Assembly: GCA_009773565.1 (NCBI GenBank)
Contig: WSXY01000001.1
Span: 62,001-126,000 of the forward strand
From: Actinomycetota bacterium
GTDB taxonomy: Bacteria; Actinomycetota; Coriobacteriia; Anaerosomatales; Anaerosomataceae
Reading direction: 5' to 3'
Length of the DNA stretch: 64,000 bases
Shown one piece after another: positions 25,301 to 35,933 of the stretch. A program made the translations under genes and the position numbers. Below the pieces are notes generated by a model. That model was given only the letters and a program-made list of their open reading frames with translations. It was not told the DNA's origin and ran no database searches. Positions within the stretch are counted from its first letter, which is position 1, and each line of letters starts with the position of its first letter.

Positions 25301-27208
25301 CTGAGGAGCAGCCATGCTCGTTCCGGAAAGCAGCCCGTAGCCGCCCATCCCGAAGATTGGCGTGGCACTTGAATCGATCGGCGAGATCGAGTCACTACCT
25401 GTGGGCCAAGGCGCCTGCCACCACGTCTGGTAGGTAGCCGGCAGCGCACCGCCGATACCCTCAAACTCAGTTCCGGGCTCGCCGCGCAATCCGAAGCCCC
25501 ACGTCGACATATCGACCGGCCACACGCGAAGGTAGTTCATGAACCACTCAGTGTCCTCAAAGAACACTTCCGAGGCAGCCTCGCCGCTTGCAAGCAGCAG
25601 GCGGCCGCCATTGTCCAGATACGCACCGATCGATGCCCGATCCTCTGCGTCGAGGGTGACCGTCCCGTACCAGCCGGCTGCCGATCCCCCGGTGAACCAA
25701 ACGACGACCTTGCCCTGGAGCGCGGAGATGGGCGGCGTGCCCTTCTCCTCCGTCGACCAGGTATTCACCTTGGTGTATCCCGCTGCGGCAAGAGCCGAGG
25801 TGTAGACATCGAGCCGCACGCCTGCCGCCTCTCCCGTGAGGAGCGGCATGCTGTCATCGACGATGAGTATGGAACTTGTCGACTTCGCACCGAGCTTCGT
25901 CAGCGAACGCGTGATTGCCGCATCCCGATCAGCCGCAGGCTCGATCGCCTCCGCTGCAAACGCCAGATACGCGACCTTGTAGGGCAGCGCGTTGATGAAC
26001 ACGCCCGTGCACTCGTATGGCAGCGTGGAGAGAACATCCTCGCCCGGCGCGCCAAGATCGACTGAAGTGGCGCCGTAGTTGGAGAAGTCCGACAGCAGAT
26101 CGTCTTTGTTGGTAGAAGCGACGGTCACGACAGCGGTGACTTCGGAAGAGGCGGGGTAGAAGGAGCCGCCGCCCGTGTCGACGTCAGAGCCATCGTTACC
26201 GGCAGCAGCGACCACGAGCACGCCCTTGTCCGCCGCGTACTGAAGAGCCTCCTCGATGACCTGCGAGTACGAGCCACCCCACGAGCAGTTGATGACGTCG
26301 GCGCCGTTATCGACCGCATAGATGATCGCCTCGGCCCCGTCATAGTCCGTACCGCCGCCCATGCCGAGGAACTTCACCGGCATGATCGTGACGTTCCAGT
26401 TCACGCCCGCGATGCCCTTGCCGTTGTTCCCGGTGGCACCGATGATTCCCGAGACGTGCGTGCCGTGGCGATCGCCATCTACGGCGTCGTACACGGTCGC
26501 ATCACGGTTGACGAAGTCGTAGCCGTTGACGTCGTCAACGTAGCCGTTCTTGTCATCGTCCCGGCCGTTGCCCGGGATCTCGTCAGTGTTAACCCATATC
26601 TGACCCGCAAGGTCCTCGTGATAGATATCCGAACCCTCATCGACCACGGCGACCACAATGTCTTTTGATCCGGTCCCATGCGCTGCCCATGCTTCAGGGG
26701 CGCTGATATCGGCACCGGACGCTCCGCCTGTCTGCCCGTAGTTGCTGAGCGACCACTGCTCAGGATAGAGAGGGTCGTTCGGGCCCGTGCGCACGGCAAC
26801 TGTATACGTCTTCTCGACTTCGGCACGCGCAGCAAGCCGCGTCTTGCGAAGCGATGTTGCGAGGTCGACCGGAGCAAGCCCCTTGCGTGTCGGTTCAACG
26901 AGCGTCCACCCGAGCTTCTGAGACGTGCGGACGACCTTGAAACCGAGAAGGCCACCAGCGGCAGCGATCTGCTCGGTCTGGACGCCGGGCGTCCATCTGA
27001 CGAGTACGCGTTTGGCGGTCAGCGTCTGAATCGACCCCGCAACGCCCTTTGCGTTCTCTTTCGCGGCCTGCACGTAACGCGGTGTACCTGCCCCCGCAGC
27101 CGTCGCTCCGGTCGCGAAGCCCTGACCCACCGGTACGAATCCGGCAACCAGTGCAGCGACGACCACAAGCCCCATCAAACGCCTTGTCAGAGATGACCGT
27201 GCCCGCAT
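22331..27208 (-). CDS. Secreted subtilisin-like protease with FnIII and CWB2 repeats
   Basis: This 1625-residue exoprotein has a signal peptide ([20 protein letters not shown]), a propeptide-like region to about 150, then an S8 domain with Asp in VAVVDEGSD (about 190), His in DRHGTHVSG (about 248), the oxyanion Asn in VAAAGNDG and Ser in LSGTSMAAP (about 628). An insert of nearly 200 residues separates the Asn and Ser motifs. MAM/jelly-roll-like and several FnIII-like modules follow, and the last about 300 residues are three CWB2 repeats that bind cell-wall polymer. The ATG at 27206-27208 has GGGGGAGG upstream. A wall-anchored protease is the likely product. Confidence 0.9.
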   Translation of the reverse strand: MRARSSLTRRLMGLVVVAALVAGFVPVGQGFATGATAAGAGTPRYVQAAKENAKGVAGSIQTLTAKRVLVRWTPGVQTEQIAAAGGLLGFKVVRTSQKLGWTLVEPTRKGLAPVDLATSLRKTRLAARAEVEKTYTVAVRTGPNDPLYPEQWSLSNYGQTGGASGADISAPEAWAAHGTGSKDIVVAVVDEGSDIYHEDLAGQIWVNTDEIPGNGRDDDKNGYVDDVNGYDFVNRDATVYDAVDGDRHGTHVSGIIGATGNNGKGIAGVNWNVTIMPVKFLGMGGGTDYDGAEAIIYAVDNGADVINCSWGGSYSQVIEEALQYAADKGVLVVAAAGNDGSDVDTGGGSFYPASSEVTAVVTVASTNKDDLLSDFSNYGATSVDLGAPGEDVLSTLPYECTGVFINALPYKVAYLAFAAEAIEPAADRDAAITRSLTKLGAKSTSSILIVDDSMPLLTGEAAGVRLDVYTSALAAAGYTKVNTWSTEEKGTPPISALQGKVVVWFTGGSAAGWYGTVTLDAEDRASIGAYLDNGGRLLLASGEAASEVFFEDTEWFMNYLRVWPVDMSTWGFGLRGEPGTEFEGIGGALPATYQTWWQAPWPTGSDSISPIDSSATPIFGMGGYGLLSGTSMAAPQVSGAAALLMSALPGANSGEIRARLENTVDPLPALDGKTVSGGRLNLASAFETYPGRPTITSPRSGTALRSLSSGILSWAPAAGGSTEATFEAEIGLPEVAWSDDFEDGTLGYSTFGDVAWGITTSAHSGTYAAWSGDLTPGQYAVATTTVDVPAGGATLALWAKMGGEAFMTNGWIGIDGMQIAYLDSPTDWQRFEAEVPAGVHELSLECATSPEATDSSDDALYIDDITVTGHTFTPLGTTAAGVYDLDYTVPAVESPDVWFRVRANLNDVSSAWGYVKNVKITSDAIAPAAPAGFAAVAGSDGDVALSWTDSTDVDFALTRVLRRMDTAPTGPDDAEAVVVYEGTAGAFSDVGLPSGKTAYYGAFSVDENQNWSEGSFDSALVSDSIAPDPVEFLEAVMADGAVTLGWMNPAPWQFSGIKVLRRTDTTPTAVDDPSAVVVYDGTGASVTDFEVMSEPTGTRAYYAVFAYDASANVSGASEVSIIVDTEAPVGTFSFEGLDSYLSPVTGETIAFTTSTAVTVVSDVTGAVDMRFNCEGAWTAREPYASTKSLTLSSADGIRPVIAEYRDSSGNVLECFNNVYYDLNTPDAPVGLAASNLNYSVRLNWDLPEDESVIGWNVYQADSATGPWVQVNDVPADTPEYVAGGLDSGQEYFFAVTAVDGVGHESLKPEAVSSVPNEGVVRRAGSNRYSTALVVSGAHYDTAETVILVSGQGYADAISAAGLAGCYDAPILLTDPMKLSDGVAAEIERLGASSVIIVGGEGAVAETVADSLRIATRVTVSRIAGANRYSTSRAVADAIIAFQGADFCGETFVVSGLNFPDALASAPIAYARKMPILLVRPGSSDSLFSGVGDDTYTRAYVIGGSGALPDADVDWRVDCTWERIAGKDRYETAAAVATYAADAGWASFAYTGVATGTNFADALSGASAIGHEGGVMLLTSPDALSTPAADALLMNAPGITKLDVLGGPGAVSDDVMQEIIAIFKGM

Positions 27209-27320
27209 CAGAATCCTCCCCCGTCGTAGAACACCGGCGACCGCCGGTGATATGCCCACCAACAGGTTTACACGAAAGAGGGTCGTCGTGCAGTACTAAT
27301 TCCTGGTGAAACGGGAACCG

Positions 27321-27779
27321 TTACCCGAGAACGCCAAGCGCGGCGATGAGACTTGAAAGGCCAAGCGATGCGCCGACCGCGATCGACATCGCGGCAAGCC
27401 AGCCGGTGCCGTGGGTCACGCGTCGGCCAACGGTGATACCCGCCCAGGTCGGCAGAAGGTACCCGACCACCACACTCACAACAGCCCAGAGCGCGAGGAG
27501 CAGGATCGTCCCCCACACCGGCGTACCGTTTAGAAGGGTAGCCCCATCGTACGCGTCACGGGCGCGTGCGAGCACGCGCAGACCATCGCCCGCAAGCCAG
27601 GCGACGACGATCACGGAACCCGCCCAGAACATGCGCTCGCGCGGGGCCTTCCGGTAGCCAAGGAGACCGGCCGCGATCGCGGCACCCACGACCGCGAAGA
27701 CAGGGTTGAATTGCAGCCCGAGACGGATGGCCTGCCACACAACGTCCGCGGCATCGCCGAACAGGGAGAAAAGGCTCAC
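27321..27779 (-). CDS. Integral membrane protein coupled to purF
   Basis: The 152-residue protein has about four or five hydrophobic spans (for example FAVVGAAIAAGLLGY, MFWAGSVIVVAWLAGDG, LLLALWAVVSVVVGYLLP). A GTG start overlaps the purF stop by four bases (GTGA). No family is recognised and there is no sign of a transport motif. Several small membrane proteins are woven into this purine cluster; whether they have a purine role is unknown. Confidence 0.7.
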   Translation of the reverse strand: MSLFSLFGDAADVVWQAIRLGLQFNPVFAVVGAAIAAGLLGYRKAPRERMFWAGSVIVVAWLAGDGLRVLARARDAYDGATLLNGTPVWGTILLLALWAVVSVVVGYLLPTWAGITVGRRVTHGTGWLAAMSIAVGASLGLSSLIAALGVLG

Positions 27780-29251
27780 CCGACGGGCTCCAGGCTCAGC
27801 TTGCCGCGCTTGACGGAATCGGGAATCTCGACCGGATACTCGCCCGTGAAGCATGCGGTGCAGTACTCGTCAGCGCAGCGTCCGGTCGAAGCGATCATGT
27901 CGGGCACCGAGAGGTAGGCAAGCGAGTCCGCGCCGATGTGCTCACGGATCTCCTCGATCGTCTTGACTGCAGCGATGAGCTGCTCCTGCGTGTCGGTATC
28001 GATTCCGTAGAAACACGGCCACTTCACGGGAGGCGAGGTGATGCGCATGTGGACCTCGGTCGCACCCGCCTCACGAAGCAGCGCAATGAGCTTGCGGGTG
28101 GTATTCCCGCGCACGATCGAGTCATCGACGACGACGAGGCGCTTGCCCTCGATTGCGTGGCGCATTGGATTCAGCTTGAGGCGAATGCCCTGCTGGCGGA
28201 GCGTCTCGGACGGTGCGATGAACGTCCGGCCGACGTAGCGGTTCTTGGCGAGACCCTCGCCGTACGGAATGCCGCTCTCCATCGCGTAGCCGGTGGCAGC
28301 GGGAACACCCGAGTCGGGAACGCCCATGACAAGATCAGCCTCGACGGCCGCCGAACGGGCGAGCGCGGCGCCCATGCGCTGGCGGGCCTCGTAAAGCGTA
28401 CAGTCGTACATCACGCTGTCAGGTCGTGCGAAGTAAATGAACTCGAAGATGCACAGGCTTGGACGCTCGGCCGGGACAGCCTGCTCGCTCTCAAGGCCGG
28501 CGGCGCTGATCTTCAGCATCTCGCCGGGAGCAACGTCTCGAACGAACTTCGCGCCGATGATATCGAGACCACATGTCTCGGAGGCCACCACCCACGAGTC
28601 ATTCAGCAGACCAAGGACGAGCGGTCGCACGCCATAGGGATCGCGGAACGCGTAGAGTGCCTCCTCGGACATGAGCACGACGGCATAGGCGCCGCTCACA
28701 AGCTTCATCGTCTCGCGAATGCCCCCGCGGATAGAACCGTGCTCCTGGGTGAAGTGATCGACGAGCGTGGCAATCACCTCGGAGTCTGTCGTCGACCTGA
28801 AGCGGATACCGCGACCCTTGAGAATGTCTCTGAGCTCGACCGTGTTCACGAGGTTGCCGTTGTGTGCGAGAGCGATCGTGTTGTGGCCGATCGAGGAAAC
28901 CATCGGCTGCGCGTTCTCCCAATGGCTGCTGGAGCCCGTGGTGGAGTAGCGAGTATGCCCGATGGCGAGATGTCCCTGGAGTGTTGCGAGGTCGCTCTCT
29001 TTGAACGCCTGCGCCACGAGCCCGAGGCTCTTTACCACGGTAAGCGTGTGCCCATCCGCAACCGCGATGCCGGCAGACTCCTGCCCGCGATGCTGCAGGG
29101 CGTGAAGGCCGAAATAGGCGAGTCTGGCGACGTCTTCACCCGGGGCGTAGACACCGAAGACGCCACATGCTTCTTCGGGCCGGTCAGGACGCTCTTCCAG
29201 TATCCATTCCTGCGAGGACTGGTCGACCGAAACGGGCGGATTATGGTCCAT
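27776..29251 (-). CDS. purF: PurF, amidophosphoribosyltransferase
   Basis: The 491-residue enzyme makes phosphoribosylamine from PRPP and glutamine, the first committed purine step. The N-terminal propeptide ends before CGVFGVY, whose Cys becomes the Ntn nucleophile. HTRYSTTG, the PRPP loop VVVDDSIVRGNTTRK and C-terminal cysteines in GRCADEYCTACFTGEYP indicate the Bacillus-type class with a propeptide and a 4Fe-4S cluster. ATG at 29249-29251. Oxygen sensitivity of the cluster fits an anaerobe or microaerophile. Confidence 0.96.
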   Translation of the reverse strand: MDHNPPVSVDQSSQEWILEERPDRPEEACGVFGVYAPGEDVARLAYFGLHALQHRGQESAGIAVADGHTLTVVKSLGLVAQAFKESDLATLQGHLAIGHTRYSTTGSSSHWENAQPMVSSIGHNTIALAHNGNLVNTVELRDILKGRGIRFRSTTDSEVIATLVDHFTQEHGSIRGGIRETMKLVSGAYAVVLMSEEALYAFRDPYGVRPLVLGLLNDSWVVASETCGLDIIGAKFVRDVAPGEMLKISAAGLESEQAVPAERPSLCIFEFIYFARPDSVMYDCTLYEARQRMGAALARSAAVEADLVMGVPDSGVPAATGYAMESGIPYGEGLAKNRYVGRTFIAPSETLRQQGIRLKLNPMRHAIEGKRLVVVDDSIVRGNTTRKLIALLREAGATEVHMRITSPPVKWPCFYGIDTDTQEQLIAAVKTIEEIREHIGADSLAYLSVPDMIASTGRCADEYCTACFTGEYPVEIPDSVKRGKLSLEPVG

Positions 29252-29318
29252 TCGGTGGGAGGCTCCTGCGTGAGACGGGGTTGATGGGCGGTAGCATACC
29301 ACGATTGAGGATAGCGAG

Positions 29319-29348
29319 AGGGACCCGTCGCGATTGCGGCGGGTCCCT
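29319..29348. terminator. Bidirectional hairpin between purF and FG-GAP gene
   Basis: AGGGACCCG (29319-29327) pairs with CGGGTCCCT (29340-29348), with extra CGC/GCG pairs inside the loop. GTTTT follows on the plus strand. It lies about 30 bases after the minus-strand stop at 29377. Confidence 0.6.
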
Positions 29349-29376
29349 GTTTTCAGGGCGCGGTGGCGGGCCCGCG

Positions 29377-31497
29377 CTACCTGAGGGCACCGTATGCAGC
29401 GACTCTTGTGACATCACCAACGGAGGCCTGGCCACCGAGGAAGATGATGGTGTTCACTTCTGCCGAGTGGTGGCTCAGTGCGTTCAATGCGGCCTCGGGA
29501 AGCTGGTTCGCCCGGGTCAGCAACATGACCGATCCGCGCGAGCCAAGCATCGCTCCACCAGTAAGTGCATCCGGGAAATCCGCACCGGTTGCAAGACCAA
29601 CGCCATCCCAGCTCAGGCCGTCCTGGCTGACACCATACTCAGCGACCGCGGCGGCGGTGTCGTAACGATTCACACCGGCGATCCGACTCACGCGACCGGT
29701 ACCGAAGGTCGAGACCAGTTCAAGTTCAACAGCAGAACCAACGGCGGATGTTCCACCCAAGATGATAGCGTCGGTCACACCGTCGCCGACCATCTCGCCT
29801 ACGAGCGCGCTGCGACCCTCTGCGGGAGTGAGATACACGGGACGACCGGCGGCATAGGCAAGCGGAGACGCTGCGAGGGCATCAGCGAAGGTTCCGCCGG
29901 TTGCGACGAATGCGATACCGTCGAACTCGCTCCCTGCGATTGCGACGACCTCATGCGCGACAGCGTCGGCGGTCTCATAGCGGGTTGCCCCGGCCAGGCG
30001 GCGAACCTCACCGGTACCGACAAGCGCCTTCAGCGCAGTTACGACGGCCTCAGACACAGCGCCCTCTCCACCGATGACCACTGCCGTTGAGCTACCGAGA
30101 CGCCATACCTCTTCGGCCACCGCGGTCGGGAGTGCATCGCCACGGGTGAGCAGCAAGGGAGCCTGAAGGCGACCGGCGAGTGCTGATGCGGTCACCGCAT
30201 CGGGCCAGTTCTCGCCACTTGCCACAACCAGGCTGTTCGCACCGTTCGGGAATGCAAGCTTGGAGGCTTCGATCGCGGTCTCGTAGCGGGTTGCTCCCAT
30301 AACATCGATCGAGTCGAGGGTGTTGGGGACCGGCACCGGTGGCAGGCTGAAGCGCATCGGCATCATCGTCTGGAGCGACGGGATGGCGTCCACGCCGCCG
30401 GAACCGGCGACAATGATATCCAGGGTGCCGTCGTTTCCCGGGTCGCCGAATGCGATAGCGGTGGGGTTGGAACCAACTGAAGCGCTCTCGATAAGCGAGA
30501 ACTGACCGCTGCCGTCGTTGTCGAAGGCCACGAGGGAGCCGCTTCCGTTGGCTACGAGAAGGTCAAGGTCACCATCGAGGTCCAGATCACGAGCGGCCAT
30601 GGCGCCCGCCTGGGCGTCCGTGCCGGTCGACACCGCGACCGCGCCTGCGAAGGCACCGGTGCCATCGGCGAGGAAGATCTCAACGTCTGAGGCGGTGCTG
30701 CTGGAGGCCGCGACGTCGTCGTAACCGTCACTGTTGAGATCGGCAACGGCCACGTCAAGTGGCTGCCCGCCCGTGGCCAGCACCTGCGCCACCGAGAAGC
30801 CCGCTCCCGTATTCTCCAGGACCAGAACCCGCGCGCCATCCTTGTCTGCAAGCGCGATATCCGGCAGCTCATCGCCGACGAGCTGGCCCGAAGCGGCTTC
30901 AAGTACGTTACCGGCATCGGGAACCTGGTACTCGGAAACACTGAAACCACCGTTGTCACCACTGAGCACAACGACACCAGGGAGTTCCGGCTGGGTGCCC
31001 ACGATGTCCATCCAACCATCAGCGTTGAGGTCCGCAAGCTCGAGATCGCGAACCAGGTGACCCGTCAGGTAGATGATCGGCTCCGAGAAGGTCCCGTCGC
31101 CGTGACCAAACAGCACGGCGATGCATGGATCCACGGACAGCGAAGCGGCGATGTCCATATTCCCGTCAGCGTCAAAGTCGTTCGCGACGACGCTCCAGGT
31201 CGGGGCACCCACTTCGATCATCACGGGAGCGGCGAGAATCGGATCCGCGCCGCCGAGCGACAGCGATACGCCGGCCGGCTGAGCTTCTGCGCCCACAACC
31301 GAGCTCACAACGTCGTCGTAGCCGTCACCGTTGAAGTCAGCGACCGCGACATCACGCGGAGCTACCGGGTACTGCACCGCGATTGTCTCGCCGAAGACGG
31401 GCGCTGCCAGCCCTGCGGCCGGAGCAATACCGGTACCGAAGGCGGACGCAACCGCGACCGCGAGCAGTACTGCAAGGATTCTCTTCTGTGTCCTCAT
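29377..31497 (-). CDS. Secreted FG-GAP propeller protein with CWB2 repeats
   Basis: The 706-residue protein has a signal peptide (RILAVLLAVAVASAFGTGIA), followed by about five FG-GAP/VCBS repeats (for example VAVADFNGDGYDDV, ADLNADGWMDI, ADLNSDGYDDVA) whose DxDxDG loops should bind calcium and build a beta-propeller. From about 395 on there are three CWB2 repeats (DVMGATRYETAIEAS, RRLAGATRYETADAVA, RIAGVNRYDTAAAVA). The protein is probably displayed on the cell wall as a binding or adhesion protein. The ATG at 31495-31497 has GAGGGG eight bases upstream. Confidence 0.9.
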   Translation of the reverse strand: MRTQKRILAVLLAVAVASAFGTGIAPAAGLAAPVFGETIAVQYPVAPRDVAVADFNGDGYDDVVSSVVGAEAQPAGVSLSLGGADPILAAPVMIEVGAPTWSVVANDFDADGNMDIAASLSVDPCIAVLFGHGDGTFSEPIIYLTGHLVRDLELADLNADGWMDIVGTQPELPGVVVLSGDNGGFSVSEYQVPDAGNVLEAASGQLVGDELPDIALADKDGARVLVLENTGAGFSVAQVLATGGQPLDVAVADLNSDGYDDVAASSSTASDVEIFLADGTGAFAGAVAVSTGTDAQAGAMAARDLDLDGDLDLLVANGSGSLVAFDNDGSGQFSLIESASVGSNPTAIAFGDPGNDGTLDIIVAGSGGVDAIPSLQTMMPMRFSLPPVPVPNTLDSIDVMGATRYETAIEASKLAFPNGANSLVVASGENWPDAVTASALAGRLQAPLLLTRGDALPTAVAEEVWRLGSSTAVVIGGEGAVSEAVVTALKALVGTGEVRRLAGATRYETADAVAHEVVAIAGSEFDGIAFVATGGTFADALAASPLAYAAGRPVYLTPAEGRSALVGEMVGDGVTDAIILGGTSAVGSAVELELVSTFGTGRVSRIAGVNRYDTAAAVAEYGVSQDGLSWDGVGLATGADFPDALTGGAMLGSRGSVMLLTRANQLPEAALNALSHHSAEVNTIIFLGGQASVGDVTRVAAYGALR

Positions 31498-31595
31498 TAC
31501 TAACACCCCTCACCGTGAACCCTGAACCAATGGTCGTCCCGCCGGGGGACGCTAAGTGGTTCATCGGCGAGGATAAGCGGTACCTCAAGAGCAAA

Positions 31596-31634
31596 ACGAC
31601 GAACGGTCATCGCCACATAGCGACCGTTCGTCGT
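31596..31634 (-). terminator. Terminator after purL
   Basis: Perfect 13-bp arms ACGACGAACGGTC and GACCGTTCGTCGT enclose a 13-base loop. The minus strand continues TTTTGCTCTT. It is placed between the purL stop and the start of the FG-GAP gene. Confidence 0.75.
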
Positions 31635-31670
31635 CCGTAACAACCGTTCATCTGCTTGTGCAACCGTTCA
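31622..31670. repeat. Three CCGTTC direct repeats at 20-base spacing
   Basis: CCGTTC occurs at 31624, 31644 and 31664, and the last two lie in identical 10-mers CAACCGTTCA. The first lies in one arm of the purL terminator. Spacing of two helical turns suggests a protein-binding array upstream of the FG-GAP gene. Confidence 0.45.
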
Positions 31671-31688
31671 CACCTTCGCAAGCGCGAA

Positions 31689-33935
31689 CTACTCTGCGGC
31701 AAGCGCCTTCTCAAGCGCAGGCTCCCAGGCGCGGCGCAGGTTCGCGAGCGTGAGCCCTGCGACACCCTCGAAGCTGAGGCTCTCACCGCCCACTGTGCCC
31801 AGCACCGTGTACGGGATCTCGTAGGCGATCGCGAGCGCCACAAGCCGCTCAGCATCATCCGGTGTCGTCGTCACAACAATGCGACTCTGCGACTCCGAGA
31901 AGAGCGAAGCGTAGGCCGGCAGGTCGTCCTCAAGGTGGATGTCGGCGCCCAGACCGCCGGCGATGCAGCACTCCGCAAGCGTCACCGCGAGGCCGCCTTC
32001 GGAGCAGTCATGCGCCGAGCGAGCGATACCGGCCTCGATCGCATCAAGCACGGTCGCCTGCACCGCCTGCTCCAGGTCGAGGTCGAGTACGGGCGGACGT
32101 CCGGAGACGATCCCGTGCGTGAGCTTGAGGTACTCGCTGCCGCCGATCTCGTTCTCGGTCTCGCCGAGCAGGAAGATCACGTCGCCCTCGGACTTGAACG
32201 ACATCGTGCAGTGCTTCGATACGTCGTCGAGCACGCCCACCATGCCGACGGTCGGCGTCGGGTAGATGGGTGACCCGAAGCTCTCGTTGTAGAAGCTCAC
32301 ATTGCCCGAGATAACCGGCACACCGAACGCACGGCACGCGTCGGAGAGGCCGCGCACAGACTCGTGGAAGGTCCAGAACACCTCGGGCTTCTCGGGATTG
32401 CCGAAGTTGAGGCAGTCCGTGATGGCAGCAGGATGACCACCGGAGCACACGACGTTCCGCGCGGCCTCGGCGAACGCGATCTGCGCGCCGACGTACGGAT
32501 CGAGGTAGCAGTAGCGACCGTTGCAGTCCGAGGAGACCGCGACGCCACGCGTCGTCATCGCTCCCCGGCCGGTGTCGCCGATGCGCAGCACCGCGGCATC
32601 GCCGCCCGGGAGAACGACGGTGTTGAGCATGACCTGGTGGTCGTACTGCTGCCAGATCCAGCGGCGCGAGCAGATGTTCGGACTTGCGAGCAGCGCGAGC
32701 AGGACGTCGCCGAGCGCGTCCTCGCCATCGGGATGATCGAGCATCGTCGGGTCGAACGCCTGGACCTCATCGAGGTACGCCGGTCGCGTCTTCGCCGGGT
32801 CGTAGATCGGCGCGTCGTGCGCAAGTGTCGCTGCAGGCATGTCGGCGACGATCTCGTCGCCCTCGCGTACGACGAAGCGACCAGTATCAGTGACGGTCCC
32901 GATGACCGTCGAGCGCAGGCCCCACTTCTCGCAGACCGCCTGTGCGGCGTCGAGGTTCTCGGGCACGAGCACGGCGAGCATGCGCTCCTGGCTCTCGGAG
33001 ACCATGAACTCGAACGGCTTCATCGCGTCTTCGCGCGCGGGGATCTTGGTGACGTCGATGTCGAGACCCACGCCGCCACGGCTCGCCATCTCACTTGCCG
33101 AGGAGGTGAGGCCCGCAGCGCCGAGGTCGCCGAGACCGACGAGAAGCTTCTCGTCGAGCAGCTCGAGACACGCCTCGATGAGGAGCTTCTCCTCGAAGGG
33201 GTCGCCGACCTGGACGCTCGGGCGCTTGTCCTCGGCCTTCTCGTCAAACTCCTGACTGGCAAGCGTGGAGGCCCCGCCGATACCATCGCGGCCGGTCGTC
33301 GAACCGATGAGCAGCACGAGATTGCCCGCACCGCTCGCCGTCGCACTGGTGAGGTTCTCCTCGCGCATGAGGCCGAGGGACATCGCGTTGATGAGGCAGT
33401 TGCCCTCGTAGGCTTCGTCGAAGTAGACCTCGCCGCCAACGGTCGGCACGCCGAGGCAGTTGCCGTAGCCACCGATGCCGGCGACCGCACCCTCGAACAG
33501 GTAGCGCTGACGCGGTTTGTCGAGCGTGCCGAAGCGGAGTGAGTTGAGGCTCGCGATCGGGCGAGCGCCCATCGTGAAGATGTCGCGGATGATGCCGCCG
33601 ACGCCGGTTGCCGCGCCCTGGTACGGCTCGATCGCGCTCGGGTGGTTGTGCGACTCCATCTTGAACGCGAGGGCCCAGCCGTCACCCACACCGATGACAC
33701 CGGCGTTCTCGCCGGGACCCTGGAGGACGTGATCGCCCTCGGTCGGGAACATGCGGAGCGCCTTGCGCGAGTGCTTGTAGCTGCAGTGCTCGCTCCACAT
33801 GAGCGAGTACATGTAGAGCTCGGTCAGGCTCGGTGTGCGGCCGAGAATCGCTACGACCTTCTCGTACTCATCGGGCTTGAGGCCGAGTTCGACGGCGAGC
33901 TTCGGGGCGAGTTCTGGCTTCAGGTCATCACGCAT
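31689..33935 (-). CDS. purL: PurL, small-type FGAM synthetase subunit
   Basis: The 748-residue ATP-dependent synthetase subunit is the small form that needs PurQ and PurS. It shows [11 protein letters not shown] near the N-terminus, the catalytic His region [20 protein letters not shown], a second domain with PAVISGNVS-like [14 protein letters not shown] and [16 protein letters not shown]. The ATG at 33933-33935 overlaps the stop of the membrane-protein gene upstream by eight bases. It is part of the purS-purQ-(membrane)-purL order. Confidence 0.96.
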   Translation of the reverse strand: MRDDLKPELAPKLAVELGLKPDEYEKVVAILGRTPSLTELYMYSLMWSEHCSYKHSRKALRMFPTEGDHVLQGPGENAGVIGVGDGWALAFKMESHNHPSAIEPYQGAATGVGGIIRDIFTMGARPIASLNSLRFGTLDKPRQRYLFEGAVAGIGGYGNCLGVPTVGGEVYFDEAYEGNCLINAMSLGLMREENLTSATASGAGNLVLLIGSTTGRDGIGGASTLASQEFDEKAEDKRPSVQVGDPFEEKLLIEACLELLDEKLLVGLGDLGAAGLTSSASEMASRGGVGLDIDVTKIPAREDAMKPFEFMVSESQERMLAVLVPENLDAAQAVCEKWGLRSTVIGTVTDTGRFVVREGDEIVADMPAATLAHDAPIYDPAKTRPAYLDEVQAFDPTMLDHPDGEDALGDVLLALLASPNICSRRWIWQQYDHQVMLNTVVLPGGDAAVLRIGDTGRGAMTTRGVAVSSDCNGRYCYLDPYVGAQIAFAEAARNVVCSGGHPAAITDCLNFGNPEKPEVFWTFHESVRGLSDACRAFGVPVISGNVSFYNESFGSPIYPTPTVGMVGVLDDVSKHCTMSFKSEGDVIFLLGETENEIGGSEYLKLTHGIVSGRPPVLDLDLEQAVQATVLDAIEAGIARSAHDCSEGGLAVTLAECCIAGGLGADIHLEDDLPAYASLFSESQSRIVVTTTPDDAERLVALAIAYEIPYTVLGTVGGESLSFEGVAGLTLANLRRAWEPALEKALAAE

Positions 33936-34281
33936 CGGTCGATTGCTCCTCGATGGTCGTGTCGGGATTGGTTGCGGCACTCGCTCCCCGTGCAGGGAAC
34001 ACGACGCGCAGCAGGTAGGTGACCTCGGTCACGAGGATCACGACGAACGCGATTCCGACGACGGTGAAGGTCGTGTCGTTGCGCCAGATGAGCGCGAAAA
34101 CGAGCGAGAGAGACCACGCGGCGGCAAGCGCGACCCAGATGAAGCGTGTCCACGGGTGGCGCCAGCGGTCGGCCGGGCGTGTGAGCGCGTGCACGATCAT
34201 GGCAAGCCCACCCAGCACGAGCGCGAACGTCAGCACCTGGAAGAAGATGATGCCGGGTCCAGCGAGCGTGTTGCCGTGCAC
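33928..34281 (-). CDS. Small membrane protein between purQ and purL
   Basis: The 117-residue protein has three hydrophobic spans ([60 protein letters not shown]). The GTG start follows the purQ stop directly and has GGAGGTG upstream; its stop overlaps purL. The tight packing argues that it is a real gene translated with the purine genes. No family is recognised. Confidence 0.7.
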   Translation of the reverse strand: MHGNTLAGPGIIFFQVLTFALVLGGLAMIVHALTRPADRWRHPWTRFIWVALAAAWSLSLVFALIWRNDTTFTVVGIAFVVILVTEVTYLLRVVFPARGASAATNPDTTIEEQSTDA

Positions 34282-34977
34282 CTACACCACCTCCGCGAGC
34301 CGTCTGGCGATGGCCGTGAAGATCGCGGCACCGTCTGTTCCGCCGACGGCCGGGTCGACGACCCGCTCCGGATGCGGCATGAGTCCGAATACGTTTCCGC
34401 GCTCGTTGCAGATGCCGGCGATATCATCGAGCGCGCCATTGGGAGCGCTTCCGCCGTCAGCGCGCGTGCCGTCCGGCTCGCAGTAGCGCAGGACGACCTG
34501 GCCGTTGCCGTTCAGGCGTGCGAGGGTTTCCTCATCGCAGATGTAGTTGCCCTCGTTGTGGTTGATGGGGATTCTCAGCAGCGTGCCGGCGGGCTCGTCC
34601 AGCCACTGGCAGATGCTCGGCTCAACCTTGAGCGTCGCCTCGCGACAGATGAACTTGAGGCCGCGATTGCGCAGCAGCGCGCCGGGGAGCAGGTGCGCCT
34701 CGGCGAGGATCTGGAAGCCGTTGCAGATTCCGAGAACGGGGCCGCCGCGACCGGCGAAGCGGATGACCTCGGCCATCACGGGTGAGAAGCGCGCGACCGC
34801 GCCGCAGCGGATGTAGTCGCCGTACGAGAACCCGCCCGGCAAGACGATCGCGTCAAAGCCGGAGAGGTCGGTCGAGCCATGCCAGACGAACTCGGCCTCG
34901 TAACCGAGGGTGTTCGCGGCATGAATGACGTCTTGCTCGCAGTTGCTACCGGGGAAGATGACGACGCCGAAACGCAT
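34282..34977 (-). CDS. purQ: PurQ, FGAM synthetase glutaminase subunit
   Basis: The 231-residue class I glutamine amidotransferase supplies ammonia to PurL. It has [15 protein letters not shown] at the N-terminus, [15 protein letters not shown], the nucleophile in [11 protein letters not shown] (Cys) and the C-terminal His-Glu in [11 protein letters not shown] at 34975-34977, four bases after purS. Confidence 0.96.
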   Translation of the reverse strand: MRFGVVIFPGSNCEQDVIHAANTLGYEAEFVWHGSTDLSGFDAIVLPGGFSYGDYIRCGAVARFSPVMAEVIRFAGRGGPVLGICNGFQILAEAHLLPGALLRNRGLKFICREATLKVEPSICQWLDEPAGTLLRIPINHNEGNYICDEETLARLNGNGQVVLRYCEPDGTRADGGSAPNGALDDIAGICNERGNVFGLMPHPERVVDPAVGGTDGAAIFTAIARRLAEVV

Positions 34978-34981
34978 GCGG

Positions 34982-35224
34982 CTACGCCCCCTCGACGGTC
35001 TCGATGCGGTACTCCTCGATGACGGGGTTTGCGAGCAGCTTGTCGCACATCTCGCGTACCCGGGCCTCGGGCGTTCCGTCAGCGACCTCAAGCTGGATGA
35101 ACTTGCCGATCTTGACCGAGGAGACCTCGTCGTAGCCGAGGCTCACGAGCGCGCGCTCGGCGGTGGCACCCGGCGGGTCGAAGATGCCCTTCTTGTATGT
35201 CACGAAGATCTGGAAACGCGCCAC
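34982..35224 (-). CDS. purS: PurS, FGAM synthetase small subunit
   Basis: The 80-residue PurS bridges PurL and Pur[41 protein letters not shown] and the C-terminal [10 protein letters not shown] match the family along its whole length. Its presence confirms the three-subunit type of FGAM synthetase. Confidence 0.95.
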   Translation of the reverse strand: MARFQIFVTYKKGIFDPPGATAERALVSLGYDEVSSVKIGKFIQLEVADGTPEARVREMCDKLLANPVIEEYRIETVEGA

Positions 35225-35237
35225 CGCAACCGCCCTT

Positions 35238-35531
35238 TCAGTCGAGTTCTACAACAGCGGAATCAGCAAGCTCCTGCGTGCGCTTGCGGACCGCCTTGTT
35301 CAGCATGATTCGGCCGTACCAGGCGAGCAGGAGCCCGCCGACCCACATGAAGATGGAGATGTACGCGCCCCACGGGATGTCGCGATGCACGTCTTCGAGC
35401 GCCTGTGCGGGACTTCCCACGGAGTTGAACGACAGGAAAAAGCCGAGAATACCCAGCGCGCCAAGTGCCATGCCCGCCCACGTTATATACATATGCACGC
35501 GCACGTGCGGGGGAACACCTTTGAGGTTCAC
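35238..35531 (-). CDS. Small two-span membrane protein
   Basis: The 97-residue protein has two hydrophobic spans (MYITWAGMALGALGILGFFL and ISIFMWVGGLLLAWYGRIML) and a charged C-terminus. Its start overlaps the end of the preceding membrane-protein gene by four bases. It is unrecognised, but its place between purC and purS on the same strand suggests co-transcription. Confidence 0.65.
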   Translation of the reverse strand: MNLKGVPPHVRVHMYITWAGMALGALGILGFFLSFNSVGSPAQALEDVHRDIPWGAYISIFMWVGGLLLAWYGRIMLNKAVRKRTQELADSAVVELD

Positions 35532-35929
35532 GACTTCCCCTTCTTGGCGGCCTTCTGCTCGGCCATAACCGCGTTTCTCAGCTTGCGGATGACGATAAGG
35601 TCGATACCCACCGCGACGGCTACGGCGCCAAGTTCGACTGCCAGCGCGATCGTGAGCATCAGCTCACTCTTGATGCTCTGCGCGTAGAGCGTGATCGCAT
35701 ACGAGGCGACCGCGAGGGCGAGCAGCGCATACCAGATGCGACGCCACTTCTTGATCTCGGGCGATGTCGGCAGCGGCGAGAACAACCGCTCCTTCTTCTT
35801 CTCGGGCTTCTTCGACGCGGTGGCCATGGAGCCGGCTTCACGCTTCGGCTTTGACGATGAAGCGCTCCGACGCGTGGAGCCGATCTTCGCGTTCTTCTGA
35901 TAGCGCTCGTTTGACGCGGAACGACGGGC
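35528..35929 (-). CDS. Basic two-span membrane protein
   Basis: The 133-residue protein has a Ser/Lys/Arg-rich N-terminal 60 residues, then two spans (IWYALLALAVASYAITLYA, MLTIALAVELGAVAVAVGID) and a Lys-rich tail (AEQKAAKKGKS). ATG at 35927-35929 with GGAAGG eight bases upstream, right after the purC stop. No family recognised. Confidence 0.6.
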   Translation of the reverse strand, partial: ARRSASNERYQKNAKIGSTRRSASSSKPKREAGSMATASKKPEKKKERLFSPLPTSPEIKKWRRIWYALLALAVASYAITLYAQSIKSELMLTIALAVELGAVAVAVGIDLIVIRKLRNAVMAEQKAAKKGKS

Positions 35930-35933
35930 CATA

